A stretch of DNA of 64,000 nucleotides, taken from contig CM071928.1 in assembly GCA_016081115.2 (NCBI GenBank), forward strand, positions 82,656,477-82,720,476. The letters are read 5' to 3'. A program made the position numbers and the translations under genes. This DNA is from Rehmannia glutinosa. Lineage: Eukaryota; Streptophyta; Magnoliopsida; Lamiales; Orobanchaceae. Numbering within the stretch: position 1 is the first letter of the stretch; each line of letters opens with the position of its first letter. Under the pieces are notes generated by a model. That model had not been told where the DNA came from, searched no databases, and was given only the letters and a program-made list of their open reading frames with translations. Positions 21,136 through 33,529 of this stretch are shown here, one piece after another.

Positions 21136-22667
21136 TGTAGGTCCCAAGGGGTGTAAAGTAAGGTTTAGAAGGGGGAGTTGAATAAACCTTACCAAATTTT
21201 TGATTTAGTCCTTTTAAAATAATTCAACAGAGTTGACTCAAACAACTGTGTCCTTGATGGATGACTAAGTTGGTTTTAATTTGAGTTACCCACTCAGCCG
21301 GACTCGATAGAATTTGTTGATAGTATAACTCGGCTGCTCAAAATAAATACTTAACTTGGCTGATTGGTTTTTAACAGCGGAAGACTTAACACCCTTAGAT
21401 TAGATTTTAGCTTGTTTTAAACACTTGATTTTAGCACTTAGTTATTTATCAGTTGGATAGCAAGTATGATCAGCAAATATAAAATGAATATGCATGAAAG
21501 TAAATTTGATGAAAGTAAATGACACAATATTTTATAGAGGTTTGAAAATGGGGTAATTCTTCTAATCTTATCTTCTCCAACTCCTGGAGGAATCCACTAT
21601 ATAACAGATCAGTTTACAAAAGCGTGAACGATACCGAGACGGCCTTGATCACACACGGTTGGCTTTTCTTCCGGCTTCTTCTTCACAGGCAATCGCTTTG
21701 CACTACTTGACTCACTTCTCAAGTTCTTGGATTTGATCACGAAGCCCTCCAACAAACTTGATAATGGTTCGACTTGGAACCTTTCTACAATCCTAGTTTG
21801 GAAAGTAGACCCCTTTGATTTCTTCAAAAATTTTATTTTCAATAGATTTGAAGTTGTCTTTCATTCACAACTTGCGTTGGATCGATTTCCTTCGAGTTTC
21901 AGGCTTGAGGAATTACTTGAATGTTTTTTAAAATATAACAGGTTAAAATGCTTGAATATTGCTTGCTTGCTCGTGGTTTAGGTTACAGGTTAACCTCTTC
22001 TCAATAACTTCCTCAGCCTTTTATATTGCATATTTGAAATTTTGCCCATTGAAGAGATAGGCCAATTTCAAATGTCACTTGTGTTCGTTGGCTTGTCTTG
22101 GTCTGTAGTCCTTGATGTTGACCCTTCCTCGTATTAAATGTCTTCGCAGCATTGTTGGTGCCTGCACAAGGTGCAGTGTTTCCCATTGGTTCATTCCTCT
22201 TGCATAATTCTAGGACTACCACTTTAGACCTGACAGCTTTGACATATTACTATATTGAGTAATATTTTTAACTTTAATCAACGGATATAAGTCAGTTGTC
22301 TTGACTAGACTGTTGTCTGTACCCCAAGTGACTTGAGTCAGCTCCAGTCATTGGTTAACTCAACTGTCACTTCAACTTGAGACTTGGCTTTCTAAGGTTG
22401 ACTTGACTGACACTTTTTACAGCTGTTTCACAGCTGACTCTCCTTCAGTCGAGTCCTTGACTTCCTTCATGGCATTACTCAGCTGACACACAGCAGAGTC
22501 TTCACATAGTCTGCAGTTGACTTCTTGTACTACTTGACATAGATGACTTGACTCAGCTTTTCCAGCCCTATCTATTACAATACAAATTACAAGGAAAATG
22601 GGGTGCCAACTTCCTAGTTTAAGTTTTACATGGTATCATCAAAATCTACTTAATAAATTTCCTAACA
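21136..22667 (-). repeat. 3' LTR of Sirevirus element 1
   Basis: A 1,532-bp LTR starting (plus strand) TGTAGGTCCCAAGG and ending TTTCCTAACA. It matches the two LTRs at 48361-49903 and 60866-62402 in order and content. Confidence 0.9.
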
Positions 22668-22690
22668 ATTTCCCCCTTTTTGATGATGCC
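22668..22690 (-). other. polypurine tract of Sirevirus element 1
   Basis: The minus strand reads CATCATCAAAAAGGGGGAAA before TGTTAGGAA, a typical Sirevirus polypurine tract. Confidence 0.85.
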
Positions 22691-23582
22691 AAAACTTAAA
22701 AATATTTAAAGAAAGTAAACAGCAAAGATACATACAGACAATGCAGTAACAAAGAATGTATGCTTAAAATAGATCTTTTTATTGATCATAGCATTCTTAT
22801 CCTTTACACGGCTGTTTACATTCGGTATCAAAGCAACATATATGTATACATGTCAAAACATGGTATATCTAAGCTAAGATACATAAAGAGTGAAAATTAC
22901 AGGAAAATTCACTAAGCTTATTACAGAAGACTTACATAAATGTATTTACCACAAAAATACACGAAGGGGTTTGCAGCAACACTTCAACACCTTTGCTGCT
23001 TCCTTCCCCTTTCTTCATCATCTCTTCTTCTGTCTGGATCATCCCTTTCCTCTTTCTTTCCTCTTCTCTCTCTTCTTTTTCGTAGGCCCGTTTGCGCGTG
23101 CCAGGTCATCCCTTTGCTTCCTCTCGAGCCATTCTCTTGTTTGCCTTCTTATAGCTTCAGCATTCTTTCTTTCAATCTCTCGGTTGGCAAAGTGATCATA
23201 TCAAGCTCAATAGATTAAGCCTTTCTTATCAGGGTCTACATACGCTACATCTTTGGGTTTTGGTCGAGATTGGGAACCTCTTCCACCACCACTTCTTCAC
23301 CTTCCTGACTCAGCTCTTCCACCTCTTGGAGTGTACTGTACTAGGTCTTCTCGCTTTCCGGTAGGTGATTTCTTTGGAAGTTTTTCGCTTATCGCCTTCT
23401 TTACACAAGGCTAAACCTTTCTCCCAGTACAAATCTCAGACCTGAGACAGAGCCATTCCTTGGAAGTAGCCTTCTGATTCAAGAGTATTAAACTCCTCAA
23501 TTAATCTAGGCTCAGATCCATCATCAGGTATTGCGTCCTGGTCCTTTCCGGCTGGTAGGCCACCAAATTGTTTCATGATTTC

Positions 23583-26500
23583 TTAAACGCGAGCATCCTG
23601 CTTTTTAGCTAACTTCTCAAATCCTGCTTCAGTGATTTTTCTTTTGTCTGCCATTGATACAACAACTTTCTCGATTGGTAAGGTCACATGGAGTTTGCTG
23701 AGGATAGAGGCAGTGACTTGACCTTGCTGAGGGGTTTCAGCGAACATTAATTTTAAGTCTTTCGAACTTCCTTCCCCCTCAGCTGCATCGCCTTTTTTCA
23801 ATTTCTCTTCTTTCAGACCCTTGAGGGACTACTCTTTCCCCTTTTTGGCATCATCAAAGGAGAGAGATATCCCAGGGAACATTCCTTCGAGGATAAAGTC
23901 CAGTCGGGTGATGGTTGAGTTGTGCTTGGAGTCTGCTGCATCATATGCGGTTCGAAATTCTGAGTGTGTTGCTTTGGACTCGGCTGATACGATCTTCATT
24001 TCAGCCATTAGAAGGCTGAATTTCTCATTCATGTCATTCTCGAGTCTGGAAATTTCATTTATGTGGAAATGTTGTAGCAGCTCCATATCCGACTTATGGG
24101 ACTTGTTTATCCTTTCAATGTACTCCTTCATCCTCTGCCTATACATAGGGCTATCAGCACTCCATACGAGCATCCTTCCATATAAGGCTTTGAAATACCG
24201 GACTTGCTCGCTTCTCATTGTATTCTGCTATTGAGTCCATCTCGGTTGTCCAGATGCAAGTCCAGACAGGCCCGATGACGTTCCATCTTCTCAATCTCTT
24301 CGCAAATTTTCTTGAAGACATCATGGAACTCAGCTTGCACATTAGAATCAGCTGATAGCCATTCTGCATCAAAATTGAAGTCTGCTGGAACTAGGGTGGG
24401 CATTCGGGGTCGGGTAGTCGGGTCTCGACCCAACCCGACCGGATATTATCCGATCGGGCCAGGTATTTTTGAAAATAATTCGGGTGCCGAGTACCCCGAT
24501 ACCCGAACTTAATAAGGCAGGTTGGGGATCGGGTAATGTAGTTATTACCCGATTACCCGATCAGGTACCCACATATTTTTAATAAACAGAACGAAAAAAA
24601 AGGGGAAAGGTCGAGGTTGTTCTATTTTCACTCTAAAGAATCTTTGATTTCACTCCACTTCATGGCACGACGTGGCAAGCCCAACTAGACAGCAGAAGGT
24701 AAGCCCCTTTCTCCTTTATCTCTCCATTTTATCATCTCTCTCAGCGGCGACGTATAGTTTTTTACTTGTATGGTAGACCTGTAGTTGCAAGTTTTTTTGT
24801 TTTTTTGAAAAGACTTATAGTTGTATGGTGGTTTATGTTCTTCATATGAAGTTTGAATAAGCTGGTATACAAAGTTTGAAAAAGCTGGTTGTCTTTGCCT
24901 TTTTACCACCTAACTTGTTTGCTATTGGCCTATTCTTGTATATAAAATATAAAGTGATCAAATTGGGTGCCCAAACCCATTTACTGGTACTTAATAATGC
25001 CGACATCATATTATTTTTGGGGGCCAAGGTCTTGCAAGTAACAAGGATAGAAAAAGTAAAAAATGGGTACCCAAAACCCGATTGATCGGGTACTCGGGTT
25101 TTTCGGGTACCCAAAAAGTCGGGTATCCGATATTATCAGGTCGGTGGTGGGTAGTATATTTGCTACCCGATAAATTCGGGTACCCGACCCAAAAACCCGA
25201 AAACCTGACTACCCAACCCGATGCCCACCCCTAGCTGGAACAATCGTGTCTGTAGGAATAACTGGATCTTCCCTTACGGTGTATCTCCTTTCTTCAGCAG
25301 TTGTCTCTTTCTCTAATTTAGGCAGATATTTGAGGAATGGGAACATGTCTTGGAATGCATCATCGCGCACATAGGGGATTTCTTGCTGCTCAGGTGCTTG
25401 CGATGACTCAGCTCGTTGTGCCTCGGCTGCGGCAGCTTCATTGGCGTGGGGTCATGTTTGTGGGAGCTGTGATTGAGTGATGGAGTCATTTGCGCCAGAA
25501 TCGTTTGGGAGCTGCACGGATGACTCGGTTCGGTTCTAGGGCATTTGAGATGTTTTGCCCGATTGATCGAGCTCAATTTGTCCCGAACAACTTCCTCGGT
25601 CTTAGTGGGTTTTACCAATTGAGTAATCTTGTCCTCAGCTATATCATCAGCTTCATCGGAGGATGATGAGACCTGTGGAGTTGGCTCATCATCAAAAATG
25701 AATCTCATTGGAGCCGTCTTCTCACTGACTTGGCTCTGAGATTTGTGAACATCCTCAGTTGTGTCCTTCGTAGGATCATCAAGTTGAACAGACTCAACTT
25801 CATTTTCCGATCCCAGAAATGATGTGTCAATGTTTTCTTGGGAGTCTTGAAGGGCACCAATAACTTCTTCTGTGGCAGGACCTTCAAGTTGAGGAATGTT
25901 CTCAGTTTCAACACCTTTACCAAGGGAAGTCTCAACCTCCCGTTGGCCTTCAATACCCCCAACAGTCTCCACTGCAGGGCCTTCAACAATCCCTTCGACT
26001 GTCTCAGCTGTCTTAGGGTCTTCTATTCTCCCTTTTACAGACTCAGCTGTCTTAGGGTCTTGGACATTGGCATCCAAAGGAGTCTCAACCCCTTGGATTG
26101 CACTTTCAGAGCCCAGAGTGTGAACTCCTGGGGCTTTACCATCCTTTGCCTCAACTGTGATAGCAGCGTCATCGGCCTTCTAAGCAGTTGACATTTCAGC
26201 TGAGACAGACTCAACTGTCCGAGCTTCGTCAATGTCAGTCTGATGTTTTTCAAATTCTTTCTCACCTTCGCCTCCTAACTCCATTGATGTATCTCCCACA
26301 GCAACCTCCAACCCAACTGTGGTGGAGAGAGTTTCCCCCTCAGTTGGCATACTAGCTGAGCAAAAAAGAGTGGGGCCATTCTGCTCCAGAGATGCGACTT
26401 TGTCCTCTGAGTGTTCAACCACCGGGGCAGGTGTGAGAACACCTTCTTCAGGGGTTGGCTTAGATTGGGTGCCAAAATTCCCAGTTTCATTGCCATCTCC

Positions 26501-27554
26501 CTGGGAGCCATGTTCTGATTGCATGGGGGACGTGGTTGCAGCAATGTCCGTCGCAATTTGCTGTGTCACTCCCAAAGGATCAGTTTGCAGAAGGGTTTGG
26601 GAGGACTCTCCTGGGGCAAGCGTTTCTCGTGCATGGCTTTGGATTCCTGCAAGGTTTGCTGCATTTCCAACTTCCCAGTTGTAGCAGCAGGATCCGTGTC
26701 CTCATCGTTATCTAAGAGCATATTAAGATGTGTGTGAGTATGCTCTAGAGAGCCTGTAAATGCGCACATCTTGGATTTTTCCAAGACTCGGGCTTGCTTG
26801 GTAGCTCTCTCATTTTCTTCCTCTTTGAGAATATGAAGGATGTCTAAGCAGTTTTCTTCATTGAGGGCAGATCGGACATCATTTACATAGAGGAATTGGA
26901 GAAGCTCTTCTTCTTCTTCAATGAAATCAGGGCGAGTGAACTGTACCCTTGAGTGATCCAACTTCCATGCTCTCCACTCTCTTAAGCGTCTTTGAATATC
27001 GGGATAAACTGGAATACATAATCACATCATCATCATTATCGAACTCATCTCCAGTTTCCAGAATTGGAGGTAAGAGTCATTGCTCTTCATCAGATACAAC
27101 AGCATCAGTTATAGGAAGGGAGACAACTCTTTCAACATCAGGTTCAGTTGTCTCGGCTGCTTTACTTTCCTCAGCTATTTTCCTTGCAGCTGGGTCTTCG
27201 GAGGATCTCTGCTAATCATCATCAGCAGACTGCATCGATACTTCAACAATTTCCAGAGACTGCTCTTCTTAATCACTAGCGATCTGATTTTCTCTCATTG
27301 AAAGTCTAGGATTCAATTTGTCTTTTCGAGCTTAGATCGCCTGAATAGCCTTCTCTTCCTGGATGGGAGCAGAGGAACCTCTGGTTCAACATCCTCAGGT
27401 TCCTCAAAAGTGAAAGCTTTTGGGATTTTCTTAGAGATAGCTGTCTTTCTTGATTTGGCAGTCCTCTTCTTCTTTACGATAGGGGAGGGAATATGGTGTT
27501 CCTCCTCTTTCGCGGCTGCAGGGCAGGAGTTTTGACTGCAGGGGCAGGTGACTG
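23583..27554 (-). pseudogene. Sirevirus env-like / extra ORF region, element 1, fragmented
   Basis: Minus-strand frames at 27313-27558, 26566-26961, 26180-26575, 25313-26077, 24215-24390, 23829-24218 and 23583-23801 run in order and match by position and composition the region at 50600-54000 of the complete element. They encode acidic, Glu/Ser/Thr-rich low-complexity sequence, a short basic KKKRTAKSRK stretch near the upstream end, and an amphipathic, probably coiled-coil, segment at 23829-24390. In Sireviruses this position holds an ORF of unknown role often called env-like. There is no clear signal or transmembrane segment here. Stops, frameshifts and an 842-bp MITE break it. The first part of the ORF is missing. 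Confidence 0.65.
24392..25233. mobile_element. hAT-type MITE (842 bp) in the Sirevirus env-like region
   Basis: Termini TAGGGTGGGCAT and ATGCCCACCCCTA form near-perfect inverted repeats. The 8-bp duplications GCTGGAAC (24384-24391, 25234-25241) are identical. The related Sirevirus at 51693-51700 (ACCGGAAC then AATGGTG) shows the uninterrupted site. Subterminal regions are dense in CGGGTANCCG words. The centre (about 24600-25060) is AT-richer with no credible ORF. Confidence 0.92.
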
Positions 27555-27769
27555 CCACGTGGAGCGAGGTCGTACGGCTCCGTACGACCTCGTACGATCA
27601 GGGATTCGGTACCTATAAATACACCATTGTTCCATTGCTCCATGTATCACATTTATTGCTATTCATCTCGCTCTATATTATTAGCGACCTTACACCTGTA
27701 AATGACTTAAGCATCATAAGGTCTTAGCTGGGAACCCTCCCAGCTAGCCTAACGTTTATCTCTCTTACA
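27555..27769 (+). repeat. Tat-type gypsy LTR, 3' part (copy 1)
   Basis: It contains the palindrome at 27566-27591, TATAAAT at 27614, and ends CTCTCTTACA. It matches 40947-41220 at the end of the Tat-like element, but lacks the 58-bp internal duplication present there. Confidence 0.65.
27566..27591. promoter_or_regulatory. 26-bp palindrome in the Tat-type LTR promoter (copy 1)
   Basis: GAGGTCGTACGG and CCGTACGACCTC are perfect 12-bp inverted arms around CT, about 24 bases upstream of the TATA box. The same palindrome is at 40959-40984. It could be a regulatory hairpin or a dimeric factor site. Confidence 0.6.
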
Positions 27770-28091
27770 GGACCCGAACCGAAAGTACTTAGGCTCGAGA
27801 TGAACCAACCTGACCCAAACATCTAATTTGTTCACACCCAAATCACAAACCCATCCAACAACCACACCCATCGGCTGCCAAATGCTGATGAAAATGGAGG
27901 AAGAAGACAAAATTGCGAGCAAGAGAAAGTGAAAATCATATTTTGAATTGCGATTGACAGTGTGCGATTATCCGCAGGGAATGAGGGTTTTTGCAAATGG
28001 CTTTGTGTGGGGAAATGTATGTAATATATAAACCTCCAATGATTGTATGGGAATTTATTGCAAAATGTAAACAATTTAAACCAGATGTTTC
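27770..28091 (+). other. segment of unknown origin (copy 1)
   Basis: Matches 41221-41537. In the second copy it contains a short coding-like frame (see that entry). Not recognised. It separates the Tat LTR piece from the copia LTR in both copies. Confidence 0.5.
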
Positions 28092-29198
28092 TATTGGAAT
28101 TTTTGTTTTGGTGAAATGGGTGTTGACCCGATTTTGACCAAATAATTAAGTGGTTTTTATTAGTGAAAAATGGGGTTAAATTATTTGTAAAAATTCTACT
28201 AAGAGAGTATAAGAGAATATCATTTGGAATTTCTCAAAACTAATTCTGGGTGAATGAGAAATTAATGCTAGAAGTTGGCCACTTAATATAAGAAAATAGT
28301 ATGGAAAATGAGAAATATGGGGAAGGATAAATGCTCCATCCCACATAGGAAAAGGAGGCAAGTTTGCTCCCTTGATATATCCCAAGTTGTACTTATGGGT
28401 TTGGGCCCTTGGGGGCTCTCAAGTTTTTAAAGGGGTGAGGACCTACATGCTTGTGGGTTTAGTTCAAAGCACATGCGTGCGTGCCATCGTCGCCCGCCCG
28501 CCGGCTCGGCTCGGCCTAGTCCGGGTTGTGGGTCGCGGGCCTCGGTCTGGGATTGGGGTTCAAGGCCCTTATTCTTTTTGAACTAAAAACCTTTAAAATT
28601 AATAATTGATTATTTTTTATTAATTAATTAATGGATTCCAACTGGGAAGTGTTCGTATCCGCACACGGGCAGACGCACAACCCGTGCGGTGGGTCGTGCG
28701 TCAAGTCAAAACTTTATCAATCCGTTCACATCCAAGCACGGGCACACGCATGGGATGTGCGCCTGGTCGTGCATTGATGCGAAAAGCTAAACAGATGCGC
28801 ATATTCGGTGTAAACATGTCTTTTCGAGCTAAAAGACATGATTTTTCATACGGGCACCTGGTTGCCTATATAATAGAAGCACCTGCAGATGATTTGCAAC
28901 ACAAAAACATAAGATTAAAACCGGTCATTTTCATTCGAGCTTATTGTTGTCCCTTTGTTCAAAAGCTTGAAAAGTCGGAAACACTTTGAGTTTGTTGTAG
29001 TTCTAGTTTTTGCAAGTGCTGCTAAACCGGAATAGAAATAGTTGTTGTATCTTAGGGACGTACGCCGGAACCGTTAGCACTTGTATACAGCGCATTTTCG
29101 TCTTGTGGAGACTGAATCCAATTCAGGCATCGACTAGCCATATCAATCCAAACACTCAGCCATTTCCGAAACAGAAACCTTATAAATTTACCCATCTC
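28092..29198 (+). repeat. copia 5' LTR, gag-only derivative, copy 1
   Basis: It starts TATTGGAATTTTTG (TG mutated to TA) and ends near TTTACCCA. It is the same family as 14010-15021, in the opposite orientation. TATATAAT at 28867. A small deletion joins the LTR end directly to the gag leader, so the post-LTR complementary sequence is missing here. Confidence 0.8.
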
Positions 29199-29208
29199 AT
29201 TCACACCG

Positions 29209-29834
29209 ATGGTTGCTGCTCCTGCTCACGGTGAAAAGCCGCCCAAATTCTCCAGTGTCGACTTCAAACGCTGGCAACAGAAGATGCTGTTTTACCTTAC
29301 CACCTTGGGGTTGTCTCGTTTTCTGAAGGAGGACCCCCTACCGTTGGTGATGACGAAATCGACAACAACCAGAGAATCGCTATGGATGCTTGACATAACA
29401 ACAATTTTCTGTGTCGAAACTATGTTTTGAACGGGCTAGACGACACCCTCTATAACATCTATAGCACGTTCAAAATGTCCAAAGAGTTGTGGGACTCTTT
29501 GGAGAAAAAATATATAACAGAAGATGTCGGCACAAAAAAATTTATTGTCGGTAAATATCTGGATTATAAGATGGTTGACACCAAGATGGTGATTAGCCAA
29601 GTGCAAGAAGAAATTCAGAGCATGCTTCGTGACTTAGCGTCTAATGGGATGATTCTGAGTGAGTCGTTCCAAGTGGCTGCGATTATCGAAAAATTACCGC
29701 CATCGTGGAAAGATTTTAAAAACTACCTCAAGCACAAGCGGAAGGAAATGGGGCTTGAAGATTTGATAATTCGACTTCGGATTGGGGAAGACAACTGGGA
29801 TTCCAAATGGAAATCAGCAAATGTGGGGGTGTGA
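29209..29834 (+). pseudogene. copia gag, derivative copy 1
   Basis: MVAAPAHGEKPPKFSS begins at 29209. A one-base shift near 29430 moves to the frame starting MNGLDDTLYNIYSTF (29427-29834), which runs through ELWDSLEKKYITEDVG, ESFQVAAIIEKLPPSWKDF and KRKEMGLEDLIIRL. It is collinear with the gag of the complete copia at 7658-15021. The frame stops before a zinc knuckle and is followed by about 320 bases of non-coding sequence rather than pol. Confidence 0.8.
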
Positions 29835-30152
29835 CTACACTTTATGGAGCACCAGTAGAGTTTCTATTGCATTTTTTAATGTGACAGAAGGTGTTGCCAA
29901 AAGTGTTGTGGGACCAAAACCACAATTGCATGAAGTGTTGCCCAAAGTATTGTAACACTAGAGGTAGACACAGTAACAAGTTAAATCTGAAGTGTTGTTA
30001 AAGATGTGATAACACCGAAGGTTACACACGTGTTAGGACTAAGGTCTAAAATATGTTAGGACGAGATTCTAACTGGATTATTGGGACAATGTTCTAACAA
30101 AATAAAAGGAAAGTGGCTGAGAGCCATAAATGTTCTGGAAAATCTTGTGTTA

Positions 30153-31640
30153 GAACGAGTTTGTTCTGGAATACCCATTTTGTACCAATAATTGTTTGAG
30201 ATGGAGGACAAGGTACCAATTCCCATACATCATTTCTTTCAAATTGATTCAACTCCTCTTGCATTTCTAAAAACCAATCCTCATCTTCAATAGTCTCCTT
30301 AGCATTTTTAGGCTCCTTTTGAGATATATGAGCTTTCTCGGCAAATTTTCTTCGGGTCATCACTTTATCAAGGGGATCACCAATAATAAGATCTTTTGGG
30401 TGATCTCCTCTAAATTTCAATGCCACGGGAAGATCCGAAGTATCACATTTGTCTTCTTGAGGAATATTTGAAGTGGATGGGTGATCACTTGAGGTAGAAG
30501 GTTGATCATTTTGAGCATCATTTTGAACAATGGGTTCAATAATATCTTCTTCATCATTATAATCATTGGGTATCCTTTCAACACCCGAGGCTTCATTGAA
30601 TTTTACATGAATGGATTCTTCAACGACCATACTAGTCTTATTGTAAACCCGATATGCTTTGTTCTTGGTTGAATACCCCATAAATATTCCTTCATCGGCC
30701 TTAGGATCAAGTTTGTCTAATTGATCCTTTGTATTCAAAATAAAGCATTTACATCCAAATATTTTGAAGTAACTAATATTTGGAGTTCTTCCTTTCCAAA
30801 GCTCATATGGAGTTTTATTCATTTTAGGACGAATATAAACTCGATTAATGACATAGCAAACGGTACTTACGGCTTTGGCCCAAAAATATTTTGGAAGTGA
30901 AAATTCATTGAGCATGGACCGACTCATCTCTTGAAGTGTCCTATTCTTCCTCTTGGCTACTCCATTTTTGTTGAGGTGTCCTTGGAGCCGAAAAATTGTG
31001 TGCATATCCCTTGGTTTCACAAAAGACTCTAAATTCACCATCAAATTCTCCACCTCGATCACTTCGAATGGACTTAATAGTATCTTCCTTTTCATTCTCA
31101 ATAAGTCTACACGTCTTAAAAAACTCATTAACAACATCGCTTTTATTAGCAAGAAAAAGAGCCCAAGTATATCTAGAAAAATCATCGACAATAACGAAAG
31201 TGTAATGTTTTCCACTTAGACTAGCCGTACCAATATCCCCATACAAATCTAAATGAAGAATTTGTAGAGGCTTGGTTGTGGAAATTTCATTTTTGGGCTT
31301 AAAGCTATTCTTAACTAATTTGTTCTTTTGACAAGTGTCACATAAGCCAAGATTTTCAAAATTCAATTTGGGTAGTCCTTTTACATGTTGGTTTTTGTAA
31401 TATTTTTCAAAAAATCTTGTATCCAACATGTCCAAGTCGCCTATGCCATAAACTCGTTAAATCATTATTGGCGACAAGACAAGAAACATTTTGACTAACA
31501 AAATCACTTGTATAAATTTTGTAAAGATTGTCTTTTCTATTTGCTTCACAAATATTTTCTTCATTTTTAAGAATAAGGCATTTTTCTTTATTGAAAGCAA
31601 CATTATAATTTGAATCACAAAGTTGGCTAACACTTATCAA
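30153..31640 (-). pseudogene. Sirevirus element 2: pre-integrase, integrase and start of RT
   Basis: Frames 31407-31640, 30941-31435 and 30153-31000 overlap in different phases. They contain LWHRRLGH and CDTCQKNK (zinc module), VDDFSRYTWALFL, IRSDRGGEFDGEF and a Glu helix of the ERKNRTLQEM type (catalytic triad), YELWKGRTPNISYFKIFG, then WELVPCPPSQTIIGTKW, the N-terminus of RT. After that the frame enters foreign sequence. Two frameshifts. Catalytic RT motifs are absent because of the truncation. Confidence 0.85.
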
Positions 31641-31695
31641 ATTAAACTTAAGCCCTTCTACTAAATGAACATTACTAAGAGAGAAAGAAGAATTA

Positions 31696-33472
31696 TCAAT
31701 TTCTCCATTTCCAAGAATTCTTCATTTGCCATTGCCGAACATGACCATACCCTCTTTTTGGAGCTTGATGTTGGTAAAAAGTTCTCTCTTTCCGGTCATA
31801 TGGCGTGAACACCCGCTGTCCACGAGCCATTTTGAAACCTCCATGGTGGTTATAGCCCATATTACCTACAAATGAACCACTTTTAGGTACCCTATAATCT
31901 TGGGGTCCATGGGGGTTAGTCTTGAGACCTTTGGGTCTCCAAACATAGCTAAAATTGTTCTTCAATTTACAATGAGCAACATAATGACCAACTTTACCAC
32001 AATAAAAACAAATAAGATTGTGGGCACTACTAGCATGAACAAAAGTCGGACCTTGGTCATTTTTCTTTGAAATAGGTTGAAAAGGTTTATAGCCAAGTCC
32101 TAATTTGGAATGCTCACCTCTTTGTGCATCTAAAATTTTTGTAACTTTGTTCGTACTTATGTTAAAATGATGCACATCCTTTTTTAAACATTCAAGATCA
32201 TTGGTGAGCGATGTTTTTCGTTTTCAAGAGTGTGGACTTTACTAAGAGTAATAGCTTGAGATTTGTCAAGAGATTCATAAGAAGTAAACAATTTTTCCTT
32301 TTCAATTTTAAGCTCTTTATGCTCCTTTTTCAAAGTCTTATATTTAACAATCAAATTTTGAAATTCAATTTGCAATTCATCAAAATCACATTGCAATTCA
32401 TCAGAGGAAGTTGAGGAGTTAGAGCGTACCTCATTATTTTCATCGTCTATGGCCATAAGACCATGTTCAGTTTCACCTTCCTCGTCGGATGTTGCGAGTA
32501 ACTCATTCCAAGTTTTGACATCCGCATTTAGAGCCTTCTTTTTCGTAAAAAGCTTTTTTCTTCTTTTGTTCCTCCTCTTCGAGTTTTGGGCAATCGGCTA
32601 TGAAGTGCCCGGATTTTCCGCATTTAAAACACGAGTTGTCTCTCGGTTTTCTTGCCTTCTTTTTATTCATAAATTTTGCAAATTTCGGAACAAGTGCGGC
32701 CGTCTCTTCATCATCCTCATCATTATCATAATATGAATTATTAGAAGAAGATGCTAGACCTTTAAGAATATTTTGCATACCCGATTGAGTGATGGAATGT
32801 TTGGAATTTTTCCTCTCCTTGAGATAGACTTCGTAGATGAGGAGGTTCCTGATGAGCTCATCAAACTTGAGTGTTTTGATATTTTGTGCTTCCATAATAG
32901 CCGTTCACCTTTTCGGACCATGAGCCAGGGAGTGCATTCAATACCTTGGTCACCTTGTCTTTTTCGGAGATGACTTTACCGAGGGCCACAAGAGGATTGA
33001 CAATATTGTCAAGCCTTTCCACCATTTTTGAAATGCTTTCACCATCATGCATGTTGAAGTTTTCAAAGTCTTTAACAAGCATGATTTTTCTTGCTTGTTT
33101 GACCTTCTTGGTTCCTTCATATATAGTCTCTAATTTTTCCCAAACTTTATGTGCCGACCTTATGCCTCTTATGTGATTATACTCGGTGGTGGTAAGAGAG
33201 CAATGTAAAATGTTTAAGGCCTTACCGTTTAGAGAGAAAGCCTTCTTGTCATTTTCATCGAACTCCTTGAAAGACTTGGGAGTCGAGGTGCCGTCTTCCA
33301 ATTTCTTGGTTGGTTGAGCAACTCATTCAATTACCACATTTAAAATGTCAAACCCGCACCCTTGTAGAAAGCACTCCATACGGTCTTTCCAAAATGCGTA
33401 GTTGTTGGCGTCGAATAGTGGTGGCTTGTTGGTGGGGGCGTCGGTGGTGAGATAAGCTTCATTCGTAGCCAT
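31696..33472 (-). pseudogene. Sirevirus element 2: gag
   Basis: Starts at the ATG at 33472 (MATNEAYLTT). The N-terminal half (32861-33472) has the WEKLETIYEG and NMHDGESISKMVERLD blocks of copia gag. The first zinc knuckle CFKCGKSGHFIADC lies at about 32590-32635. A Lys/Glu-rich coiled coil (32184-32456) and a second knuckle CFYCGKVGHYVAHC (about 31975-32020) follow. Two knuckles flanking a coiled coil is the Sirevirus gag layout. Frames change at about 32880, 32500 and 32180, so the ORF is no longer continuous. Confidence 0.85.
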
Positions 33473-33514
33473 ATATCTTTCCTCTTTACTCGGAACGAGC
33501 TAGCCAAAGAGTTT

Positions 33515-33527
33515 GGCTTTGATACCA
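33515..33527 (-). other. tRNA-iMet primer-binding site, Sirevirus element 2
   Basis: The minus strand reads TGGTATCAAAGCC two bases after the LTR end, complementary to the 3' end of initiator tRNA-Met with one mismatch. Confidence 0.88.
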
Positions 33528-33529
33528 CT

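Larger units (their letters stand above)
21136..27554 (-). mobile_element. Sirevirus (Maximus-like) copia element 1, 3' part only
   Basis: On the minus strand this is an env-like region, a polypurine tract and a 3' LTR of the same family as the complete element at 48361-62402. Gag and pol are absent: at 27555 the sequence switches to a Tat-type LTR fragment. The 5 bases left of the LTR are GAAAG; the partner duplication was not found. It sits in a gypsy LTR. Confidence 0.8.
27555..30152 (+). repeat. 2.6-kb duplicated block, copy 1
   Basis: Collinear with 40947-43601: a Tat-type LTR 3' part, a segment of unknown origin, a copia LTR, its gag and a non-coding tail. Copies differ mainly by scattered substitutions plus a few indels. 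The left edge is fused to Sirevirus element 1 and the right edge to Sirevirus element 2. Confidence 0.85.

Noticed and set aside
26319..26684. 121-codon plus-strand frame
   Set aside because: Antisense shadow of the env-like region of Sirevirus element 1.
32449..32736. Plus-strand hydrophobic frame
   Set aside because: Shadow of the Sirevirus element 2 gag coiled-coil and zinc-knuckle region.
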